Source: Blasia pusilla (taxonomy: Eukaryota; Marchantiophyta; Marchantiopsida; Blasiales). From it: a stretch of DNA of 64,000 bases. Within the stretch, counting starts at the first letter, position 1; each line of letters opens with the position of its first letter. Shown in pieces: positions 21,301 through 30,713 of the stretch. The translations under genes were made by a program, and so were the position numbers. The notes beneath the pieces were generated by a model, which did no database searches, was not told the DNA's origin, and worked only from the letters and a program-made list of their open reading frames with translations. The DNA lies in contig CM114275.1 of NCBI GenBank assembly GCA_050084515.1, forward strand, positions 3,286,001-3,350,000. Reading direction: 5' to 3'.

Positions 21301-24300
21301 GAGAGAAGAACCTTTTGGTTTGTCTTAACGTTCTTTTGGTTTTCATGGTTGTGGCTGCTTCTCCACGACTGTTGTTGTCTTCTGCACAGGTTTGGCAGCA
21401 CCCGCAATAGCCGCAGGCCTGACTGCACTTGCTCCAGCATTAGCAGCTGTGGTACCAGTTGGAATTGGGGGACTTGCAACTGCTATGGGTTCAGCGGCTG
21501 GCTCTGTTGCTGTGGCTGCTTCTTTTGGAGGTAGTGGAAACTACTGGCAACAAAAAGAATTGTCTCATCGTTTTAATTTTCACGATGTAATTGACTGAAA
21601 GCAAGCCATATGGTATATATCTTGGCAACCAGGGCTGTATTTCCTTAGTTCAGCTGAAGTGAGCTCTTTCTATGTTTGCCTCTCCAAAGTCTTCCACCTA
21701 GCAGTGATAACTTTGTAGAACTTTCATTTTGTGGCTCATTTATGTAGCCAATTTTTTTCACTTGCAGCTGCTGGTGCTGGTCTTGCTGGAACCAAAATGG
21801 CCAGAAGGACTGGTGGAGTAGATGAGTTCATGTTTCTTCCTATTGGGGACAATCATCAACAAGGGGTATGGTCTCCACTTTGAATTGTTGTCAACAAGCT
21901 GCAAATAATGCAGATTCTCTGCTTTCATGTTGTTCAGACTACTTCATTAAGCGACCTAGGAGACTTTGTAGGTTTTGGAGCTTTTCTGTATCATCTTTGA
22001 GTTCTACATGTGGTTGATAGCATAAAACTAGTCTGACAGTGGTCCTGGCAGGAAAATTTTCGGAAGGCCAATTGGTCCTGCCCTGATATCCCAATTCTAT
22101 CTTGGAACTATTAAGATAATGACTGCCATTCTGAGTGGCTCAGTTCCAAGTGACAGTTTTGGAAATATATATGTTTGACACTGCCTAATCACTCTTGGAG
22201 TGATTTGGAGTAGTTTTGTCCAGGCGTGATGCCTATTCTCTGAGGGTCCGTTGTCTTTGTGTTAAACTATATGAGAGATGTAGACACAATGGTAATGATA
22301 CAATGGTAAAGCTGCGACTAAGCTTAATGGAGAACTTCAAACCTGATGTTTATTCAAGCCCCAGATTATATACTAATCTGGATATTGGCTAGAGACAAGA
22401 TAGTCTGAGTGGCAAAGTGACCAAGTGACCAAGTGGCCAAGTGACCAAGTGACCAAGTGGCCAACTAGCCAAGTGACCAAGTGGCCAAGTGACCAAGTGA
22501 CCAGCTGACCAAGTGGCCAAGTGACCCTTTTAGCTTAGATGTCGGACTGCTAAGAGTAGCAGCATTTAGGTAGTTCCTTTAACACATTTTAAGTCGAACA
22601 CCTTTATCTAAAATGTATTTATCTAACACTCCCACTGAGCTAGGATAATCTAGCTGGAAGAACATGCAGCTGTCTACTAAAAAGAGTCGTATCTCCCACT
22701 CAGTTGCATATCCTACATCCTAATATTTGGAGTAAGAAATAATGTTGGTCTTTAGATAGACTTTTAGTCAAAACATCAGCAGCCTGAACTGAGGATCTAC
22801 ATTCTTGTAGAAGAATATTTTGTTGTTGAATGTGTTCTGATATGAAGAAGAATTTTAGTTCCAAATGTCGGATTTTGGAATTGGAACAAAAATTATTTGA
22901 TAGTTGAATTGCAGCTTGATTGTCTTCGTAAAGAATTGTTGGAGTTGCTGTAAAAACCAATCTCAGCAAGTAAATGTCGAATCCAAAGTATTTCTTTGGT
23001 GGCCTCATTAAGGGCTATATATTCAGCTTCTGTAGTAGACTGTGCAGTAACTGTCTGCTTCCTTGAGGCCCAATGTACTGCACCTCCTGCCATGATAAGA
23101 ACAAATCCTGAAATAGATTTTCTATCATCTTTAGAAGAAGCGAAACTGGCATCTGCATAGGCCTGAAGAGTAAAATCATGGGTGGAACCATCAAAGATGA
23201 TACCCATATTCGAAGTTCCTTCAAATACCTTAGAACATGCATGGCAGCTTGCCAATGCTCAATAGAATAGTTGGACATGTATTTACATAACTGGCCGACA
23301 CTGAAAGAGATGTCAGGGCGAGTCATGGTTGAAGCATACATAAGACTTCCAACTATCGTAGCATATGGATATTGCTGAAAATGAGCAAGATCATCACTTG
23401 TAGGAGCAGATGTGGGCTTGGACAATGTTGTCCCAGGCACAGAAGGGGTAGAAACTGTATGACAATCTTTTATACCGAATTCTACAAGTTTTTCACAGAT
23501 ATACCTTTGTTGGTGCAAAGAAATCTTGTGATGTGCCCTGTCTCTTACCACCTGAAGTCCTAACAAGTGATGAAGCTCTCCCATGTCAACCATTTTAAAA
23601 ATGGACTGAACATGAATTTTAAATTGTTGTAGCTGAATGAGATTATCTGCTAGGATAGCAAGATCATCTACATATACAGCAATTATGAGTAATTGATCTG
23701 TAGAAGATCGTTTGTGATATAAACAAGGATCATAAGTACTTCTGAAAAAACCTGCAGAAGTCAAATATCCATCCATCTTTTGATACAAAGCTCGGGAGGA
23801 TTGCTTCAAGCCATAAAGAGCTTTCTTCAGAAGACATACGTGTGGACCTTGATCAGTTACCTCAAAACCGGGAGGTTGATGCATGTGTATGATTTCTTGT
23901 AGATCACCATGAAGAAAAGCAGTCTTGACGTCCATTTGATGTAGTTCAGCATTGCGAACACCAGCAATGGAAAGCAGCATCCGGAGAGAAGTGATATTTA
24001 TGACAGGAGAAAATGTTTCTTTGTAATCAATTCCTTCTTTCTGTGAATAACCTTTGGCTACCAGCCTGGCTTTGTACTTGAGAATACTTCCTGAAGAAGA
24101 CCGTTTGATCTTAAAAACCCATTTACAAGAGACTATATTGGTAGTATCTGTGGATGACTTGTGCTTTTAGGGTTTGTCACAAGAATCCAGGTTTTGTTTT
24201 TCATGAAGAGAGGCAATTTCAGCTTCCATAGCAGTTTGCCATTCATGAGAATCTGATCTAGAGAGCTTCTGTTCTAGTGAGTGGATCAGATTGGATACAA

Positions 24301-27300
24301 GGAAGAGAGAAGAATGTTTGAGCAAGCAGCATCATACATATGTACTGGTACAGATGTTCGTGATGATCGCCTAGGATGAAAAGATGTGGGCAGATGTCCC
24401 ATGGAATTCTCTAAAGCAACAGCACCTGTTTCTTTTGAAGTATCTCCCACTATTTCAGTATTTGTCTGAACTGTAGTTTTTCTTACTGCTTTAGGGACAG
24501 TTATCGGTTCAGAGTTTTCTACTGGGAAATAATCAAAAAATGGAGAGTAAGTAGAGTGAAAAACAGGAGAGAAGGAGAAAGGAGTATCTTCATTGAAGAC
24601 AACATCTTTGCTGAGAAAAACACGTTTTGTATTGGGATTGAAAAGTTTATAACATCTAGAACCAATCTGATAACCAAGGAATATACATTCTTCACCCGTA
24701 GAGTCCATCTTTCTTCTTCTCTCAGCTGGAATGAGAGCAAATGCTTGACATCCAAACACTCAAAGATGTGTGAGAGTAGGTTTGAGACCACTCCAAGCTT
24801 CAGAAGGTGTTGTTGAAAGAGTTTGAGTAGGACTCAAGTTGCGAAGATAGTTAGCTGTAACAATTGCTTCTCCCCAAAATGATATAGGAAGGCGCATGTG
24901 AATGAGCATACATCTTGCCTTTTCCTGTAGTGTGCGGTTGAGTCTTTCAGCAGATCCATTCTGCATAGGAGAATCTCTTCCTGTGCGTTGATGAAGAATA
25001 CCAAAAGTCTGAAGAAAAACTTGGAAAGAAGAGTCTATGTATTCACCACCTCCATATGTTCTGAGAACACGAATCTGGAGGCCAGTTTCTTTCTCAACCA
25101 TGATTTTGAACTTCTGGAATGTAGAAAAGACATCTGACTTCTTGTGAAGAATATAGACAAAGGATTTCTTTGTATATTGGTCAAGAAAAGTACAGAAATA
25201 GTATGCGTTTCCAAAACTGGGTGTCTTCATTGGTCCTGCCAGATCACTGTGAATCAGATCTAGAGCCTTTTGAACAGGAAGATCTTGTCCATCTCCTGTG
25301 ATATGTTGCCTGATGAGCTTGCCTTTAGCACAGCTTGTACAGAAATTGAGATCATCGACATGATCTAGACCTTGAACCATTTTCTTTTGATGTAGTTGCA
25401 ATAAATGCTGATTGTTGAGATGTCCCATACGATTGTGCCAGAGGTTGGATGAACTTCTGGCTATCAAAATTGTCGATGGAGTACAAGGTTGACATTCAAT
25501 TAGATACATGCCATGCCTGGCAAAACCTGTACCTAAACAATGACCTTGCTTGATGAGTTCAAAAGACATATTGTGAGAATAGAAAAGGGTATCTATAGAG
25601 TTTTCAGCAAGTTTCTTCACAGAAACAATATTGTGCTGTCCTGTAGGAATGAACAGAACATTGGAAAGAGTATGTAATTGAAAGAGCCTTTGACAAAAGC
25701 TTTAATTGAACATTCCCAGTAGCTGTAGCATATATTTTGCCATTGCCTATTCCAGAAATGAGAATTGGAGAAATAGGAAGGAAATTAGAGAACAGTTCTC
25801 TTTGACAGCAAACATGGGAATTTGAACCAGAATCAAGGATCCAAAGTTTGGAAAGATCTGGGAAAATAGATGTAGAGGATCTTTGTATCATAAACAGATA
25901 GAGTGGTTCATCTGGTTGTAGTTCCTCAGATGTGGAGCATGTTAATGCTTGAGTGATAGGTGAAGTATTGAGTAGTAAAGATGAGGTATCTTCTGGTTGA
26001 GTTTTGCAGAACTCACGGAATTTTTGAGAAATTTTCTGTTAGGACATTTGCTAGAGATGTGATCTTTCTCATTACAAATGTAACAGTAAGGCTGTTTTCC
26101 ATTCCTCTGAGGAATGTTTCTTTGATACTGAGTAGATATAGACTGAAATGGACGTTTCCTGGTAGAATTATCAATAGAATTGGAAACTAGAATACTTTCA
26201 AAATTGGAAGGTTTATCTAGTTCAGAATCATACAATACTCCAGTTTGAAGATCGTCAAAAGAAGGTTTATCTTTCTGCATCAATACGTGAATGAGAGATT
26301 TGTATTCAGCAGGAAGTCTGCTAATAGCAAAAGTGAATAGAGATGTGTCTGAAACAGGAGATCCTTTGGATGCAAGATTATTTGCAATAATCTTGAGTTG
26401 TGACAGAAAATCTGAGATGATCTGCAAGATTCAACAGTGAGTTTGTACATGGATGCTTGTAAGTGTAGTACAGAGAATGAACCTGTCGTATCATAACTGC
26501 GACATAGGCAGGCCCATACTTCTTGAGCTGTATGAAGATGTTCTGTTAGAGCCAGAGGTTCTCCTGTCAAATGTAAACAAATCAGAGAGCGAGCCTGACT
26601 TTCTAACTTTTCATTCTGCTGAATAGTCCGTGTTTGAAGTATCGTTGTGAACATATACTTGAGGTGCTGTATCTGCAGTTTCAGAAGGAGAGGTAGGTGA
26701 CGATCTGACACGGATGTATTATATACTCTTTTAACAACTGCGTCCCATAAATCTCTGTAAACAAGAAGATTGTAAACACGATTCTTCCACTCTTTCCAGT
26801 TAGAACCATCAAAGATTCCAACATGGAAACCATCGTGATTCCCATTCAGGCCCATAACCTGTTAAACTATATGAGAGATGTAGACACAATGGTAATGATA
26901 CAATGGTAAAGCTGCGACTAAGCTTAATAGAGAACTTCAAACCTGATGTTTATTCAAGCCCCAGATTATATACTAATCTGGATATTGGCTAGAGACAAGA
27001 TAGTCTGAGTGGCAAAGTGACCAAGTGACCAAGTGGCCAAGTGACCAAGTGACCAAGTGGCCAACTAGCCAAGTGACCAAGTGGCCAAGTGACCAAGTGA
27101 CCAAGTGGCCAAGTGACCAGCTGACCAAGTGGCCAAGTGACCCTTTTAGCTTAGATGTCGGACTGCTAAGAGTAGCAGCATTTAGGTAGTTCCTTTAACA
27201 CATTTTAAGTCGAACACCTTTATCTAAAATGTATTTATCTAACACTTTGCACATCCCTTAGTCATAGTAATTCTTGAATGAGGTTGGATGAATGATAATT

Positions 27301-30300
27301 GTGTAATAATTCAAATTCTTATAAAACAGCGATTGGCAGTTGGGATCGTAGTGTCGGGCATTATTATCGATCCTGAAGACTTCACAAAACCCTGGGAAGG
27401 TCCTGATGGAGACATGGAGAGGTAAATTTTCTCCTACTAGTGTACAACGGGCATCACATTTGTATCTAAGGCTCATTACTGCAGTAGATTATGCTACAGG
27501 TGAACCAGTGACAAATCTTCTCCTCAAAGCTATGTTTGACATGTGGTGCCCTTATTTCTCAATATTGTTGCCAGTAAGTTCTGAACGCCTCTGGGTCACT
27601 TCATTGACAATAATTTTGCTTTGGTTATATTGAAAATGGTTTTCCTCTAACGAAAGTGAATTCCAACACCCTGTCATTTTCTGTCACTAAAATTGTGTGG
27701 ACTGTATATCTTGAGTGGAATTTCATTTTAGAGTTTATGGCTGCAGGTATGCTCTTCGGTGGGAAACAAAAGAATTGGTAGCGGTGAGCACTGCCATAGA
27801 AGATTGGCTGGCAACAAGTAAGTTTTTTTGAACTTAAGTCTGTATTTTGGTTGCAAATCAGAAACATACTGGCAGCTGCAAGGTGAGGTCTTATGATTTT
27901 TTGCAGATAAAAGATTCAGTTTGCTTGTTAAGTCGTATAAGCTCCTCAGAGCTACTTCATTCTCAAATCCACCCTTAGCCCTAATTGTTCCTTCTCAGGT
28001 AGCAGCCACTAGTGGTGTAAGCATGAAAACAGAGCACCAACTCTAAGGGAACATTCATGTTCGATTGTTCCCAGCGGGTAACAGTTTTTTGATTGATTCA
28101 GGTGCTGCAAGGGAATTGATCAAGGCAGGGGCTATGATGACTGTTCTTTCTGGATTAGTTGCAGCACTTGCATGGCCTGTCACTCTGCTCTCTGCCACTG
28201 ATTGGATAGATGGCACATGGGCTATAGCTGTTGACAGGTGGGTGCTTGGAATTGCCCGGCGTTGTAGGTTTAGAGTTGCAGTGATGTTCAACGTGTGCCT
28301 AGTCTTTAAGTTATCATTTCAATAGAAGGGGACAGTCAAATTTATGTAATGTGAATCTTTCGCTATGACTTTGATGGATGTTAAGTGATACAAATTGTAC
28401 TTCTTTTGCAGATCTGACAAGGCAGGAAAACTTCTTGCCAAATGTTTACTCAATGGAAGCCAGGGTAACAGGTATTACTCTCTGCACGGGCCTAGCTTGA
28501 ATTAGGATGATAGCTTCAGGATGCTAGAAAGTAGTACATGTTAGCAGGTATCTTCTAGACTTAACCTAAACATGTTTGCCTTGTATTGTGCTTAGAGCTT
28601 ACTGGACAAATGGTTTTTTTTGTGGCAGGCCTGTAACATTGATAGGTTTCTCATTAGGTGCTCGGGTCATCTTTTCTTGTTTGGAGTATCTTGCAAAGAA
28701 GGGTGACACTGGTAAGTATTGGTTGCATCCTATCCTTGTGGGTGGCCATCCAGTTCTTGTGAACTGGAGGAGAGGTGTTGTTTCCTTTTTACTCGTAAGG
28801 ATTTTAGTGTCTCAAGCAAGCCTATTTGTGTCAGCTGGCCTCAGATGTTCAGATGCAGTGGATTTTTTTCTTTTGTTCATATCAGATTAGTAGAAGCATC
28901 ACCGCACAAGGGTATGAAGTGTCACATATCATGCAATTGCAGGCTGAATGATTTGTCAAGTGTGTTTAGGAACATTCCTATGGGGTAAGGAACAAATATC
29001 AAAATTTCTGATCTGGACTTATTGCAAACATAGGAAGTATTGTGGAGCGTGTGGTGCTGCTAGGTGCTCCACTTACTCTCGATAAAGATAAATGGGCGAA
29101 AGCTCGGAAGGTAAAAACTGGAGTTCTGATTTGTGGCTTATTGACCAATATACTCAGCCTTAGAATTTTCTAAATGAAGAGTTTAGTTTCTGCTCCCATC
29201 ATCCTCATTCCACAGAAATGAAGTAGATGCATTGAACATCCAGTATCTCGGTGTGATCTCATTTGCTTGCAAGGAAAACAGAAGGTGACCTTCATCTTTT
29301 GAATTAGAATGTGCTGATCAGGCATTGGATGTCCCATCAGGTGGTTGCAGGAAGATTTGTAAATGCTTACTCAACAACTGACTGGATACTTGGGGTCATT
29401 TATCGATCCAGGTAACATACCCTGAGCTTTGTTCATTTGGAGTGGGTTTATGACAACTCTGTAGACAAAAGTACCTGCAGATGATGTTGTTGACATGTTT
29501 TTAATGAGTCTTAAGTTCTCTTTCCAGTTAGACCTTTGAAATTAATTGTGCAACAAACTTTTTGGTACTAATGACACTTATCAGAGGACTCTACCAATCA
29601 AATGTATGATAAATGTTGGACACCCAAGAGTGGAACTGAGTGAAGCTTTTGGGTCACTGAAGTATCTCCCAGTAGATTCTCAGTGGACTTGTCGGAAATG
29701 AGACTTACTCATTTCCAGAAGCGAGGATAAATTAAGTCTCAATTACAGGATTACAATACCAGTAGAAACTATGGGCCCCGTGCTTGGGTTGGACATTTTC
29801 AATAACTGGGATGGACGTGAGGAAAAGGGAAGAAAATATGATATGAGAAGAGGTAAACTCTGATTTAGAGCAAGTGCTAACCACAAATAGTGCTAGTTTC
29901 AGGTGTCGACCATAAATCAATTTAGATTGTTGCCCTACAGTAGGCTTCTTCAGATTACCTTATTAATTGTAAAGATTGAGAGTAATTACTGAACTTCAGA
30001 AACCAGACCAGAGTATTTAGATTTGCACTCCATTGAGGGTACTGTCCAGCCATTCCAGAACATCTGGTCTCATGGATGCATTCTCAGAAATGCAACTAAA
30101 ATTACACACCTGATCTTCAGACTTATTGGTTACATGCACCAAGCATACCATGGAAGAGTGCTTTGATGTGGGGCTCTCTGCATTGCAGGGATTGATTTTC
30201 TGGTGGTGGTGTCATCTGCAGTTTCTAAGGCCGATGTCGCAAATGTTTTGCTCTGTGGTTTTTCTGATGCTTTTGTATGGATTCCTGCCCTGGTGGATGC

Positions 30301-30713
30301 AGTTTCATGACAACAGGACTGGCTGGTATACAGAAAGTGCCAATCCCCGGCATCGAAAATGTAAAATTATTTTTAGACTTTGGTGTTCCCTGTTACTGGC
30401 ATATCTACGTGTTTCTCTAGAAAGATATCTAATAATGTGGCAATAATTTCTTCATGATCTTCTTTATGACTTTGTCATTGCCTAATCCACATCATGAGTG
30501 TGTGTCGATGTAGAAAAATCTCTTCTTATACATGCTGACAGTATTGGGTCTTTGTTGTCTGGGATGGGATTACAGATTGATGTCACAGAGCTTGTCAATG
30601 GCCACTCTATGTATGTTACCAAAACAAGAGAAATCTTAGAAGCACTAGATATTGATAGTTTCTACCCCATTTATCCTTCCAAGCTCTATGGTCCTACTCC
30701 AGAATCCCCATGA
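15392..30713 (+). CDS. DUF726/TMCO4-like membrane alpha/beta-hydrolase
   Basis: Fifteen coding exons: 15392-15606, 15958-16039, 16308-16928, 17161-17332, 21390-21530, 21768-21865, 27330-27421, 27747-27817, 28102-28237, 28412-28471, 28629-28711, 29034-29110, 29341-29411, 30303-30360, 30576-30713. All junctions are GT-AG and phases agree, giving 704 residues. The protein follows the plant DUF726 family (Arabidopsis At4g36210 type) throughout: [12 protein letters not shown] at the N-terminus, a Ser run in exon 3, [30 protein letters not shown], a Gly/Ala-rich membrane region (about 345-420), a second hydrophobic helix (about 511-533) and the lipase-like GFSLG (569-573). Ser571, Asp630 and His669 are a plausible catalytic triad (inference). 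I start at 15392 because the in-frame ATG at 15350 adds residues unlike the family. Introns 4 and 6 (4.1 and 5.5 kb) are swollen by retroelements. Substrate unknown; membrane location likely. Confidence 0.95.
17600..19085 (-). mobile_element. LINE fragment A (5'-truncated) in intron 4
   Basis: The minus strand carries the C-terminal half of a non-LTR retrotransposon ORF2. It has an FADD form of the RT catalytic box ([12 protein letters not shown]), the downstream [14 protein letters not shown] and TYTYRGIEF motifs, and [11 protein letters not shown]-terminal zinc-binding motif follows, CALC...HYLVSC (CX2CX8HX4C), in the 17625-18248 frame. The two open segments are in different frames, so it is broken. 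Endonuclease and N-terminal RT are missing. It abuts LINE B. Confidence 0.8.
19086..21340 (-). mobile_element. LINE fragment B with RT and ATTC-repeat tail
   Basis: The minus strand encodes most of a [39 protein letters not shown], the YADD box in [22 protein letters not shown] and YLGVQL. A C-terminal CRFC...HHYLFDC zinc motif lies in 19276-19734. Frames change at about 20690 and 19745. The 3' end at 19082-19110 has an AATAAA and an (ATTC)n-like tail in element sense. The endonuclease is absent. The family differs from fragment A (YADD against FADD, with low similarity). Confidence 0.8.
22255..22259. repeat. target-site duplication CTTTG, left
   Basis: The five bases CTTTG immediately before the copia element are repeated exactly at 27245-27249 after it, as copia integrases produce. 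Confidence 0.9.
22260..22628 (-). repeat. copia 3' LTR (369 bp)
   Basis: Begins TGTTAAACTATATGAG and ends ATCTAACA on the plus strand. In element sense it has an upstream tandem array of an 8/16-bp unit, then TATA-like GTATATAATC, then AATAAAC as a candidate polyadenylation signal. It is paired with 26860-27244. Confidence 0.93.
22410..22527 (-). repeat. tandem array in copia U3
   Basis: Degenerate repeats of 'accaagtggccaagtg' (alternating GACC and GGCC versions of an 8-bp core). They lie upstream of the TATA-like box in element sense and so fall in U3. The other LTR has the same array with one more 16-bp unit (about 27010-27143). Confidence 0.85.
22700..24200 (-). pseudogene. copia reverse transcriptase and RNase H
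   Basis: RT motifs: [25 protein letters not shown], the catalytic VYVDDLAIL and the LGLQVVRD region in 23980-23015. RNase H motifs: [41 protein letters not shown] and [12 protein letters not shown] in 23255-22893 and 23008-22700. The three pieces use different frames, and a stop lies upstream near 24165-24170, so the protein is not made intact. Confidence 0.9.
24286..25620 (-). pseudogene. copia integrase with nonsense codon and lost Asp
   Basis: The GAG-pre-integrase zinc region is present ([13 protein letters not shown] and CTSCAKGK). The core keeps the first Asp ([11 protein letters not shown]) and the Glu ([13 protein letters not shown]). The second catalytic Asp is gone: the codon at 25054-25056 reads Tyr in RTYGGGEY, where RTDGGGEY-like sequence is normal. 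A TGA at 24760-24762 falls between PTLTHL and VFGCQAF, where other copia elements have Arg. The C-terminal part continues in the same frame to 24286. Confidence 0.9.
25604..25891 (-). pseudogene. copia protease
   Basis: [12 protein letters not shown] is the copia retropepsin signature with an intact DSG. A single-base shift near 25640 separates it from the following [12 protein letters not shown]-type sequence, which continues in the integrase frame. The flanking segments are in three different frames, so this region is frameshifted on both sides. Confidence 0.85.
25942..26855 (-). pseudogene. copia gag with zinc knuckle
   Basis: Starts at ATG 26853-26855 ([17 protein letters not shown]), inside the primer-binding site. 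It has [17 protein letters not shown] and [19 protein letters not shown], then shifts frame near 26425 into [21 protein letters not shown], the conserved copia gag core. The knuckle [14 protein letters not shown] follows. One indel breaks it. Confidence 0.9.
26849..26859 (-). promoter_or_regulatory. copia primer-binding site (iMet anticodon arm)
   Basis: Plus strand GGCCCATAACC directly abuts the 5' LTR. It equals the anticodon-arm sequence of plant initiator tRNA-Met as I recall it (GGGCCCATAACCC), not the 3' acceptor end. Drosophila copia primes from the same part of this tRNA. The element's gag ATG overlaps the site. Confidence 0.7.
26860..27244 (-). repeat. copia 5' LTR (385 bp)
   Basis: Same sequence as the left LTR except for one A/G difference (AAGCTTAATAGAG against AAGCTTAATGGAG) and one extra 16-bp unit in the U3 tandem array. 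It is followed by the CTTTG target duplication. Confidence 0.93.

Larger units (their letters stand above)
22260..27244 (-). mobile_element. Ty1/copia element, full length, coding region broken
   Basis: A 4985-bp element in intron 6 of the DUF726 gene, antisense to it. It has near-identical LTRs (22260-22628 and 26860-27244) with TGTTA...TAACA ends, a perfect 5-bp target duplication, a polypurine GTGGGAG before the 3' LTR and a primer-binding site next to the 5' LTR. Internal order on the minus strand is gag, protease, integrase, RT, RNase H, which identifies copia. The coding region carries at least four frameshifts and two nonsense codons. The LTRs differ by one substitution and one 16-bp repeat-unit indel, so the insertion is recent. 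Confidence 0.95.

Noticed and set aside
22410-22527. Regular short repeats that might suggest a CRISPR-like array
   Set aside because: The units are contiguous and degenerate with no unique spacers, occur in both LTRs of a copia element and lie in a plant nuclear genome.
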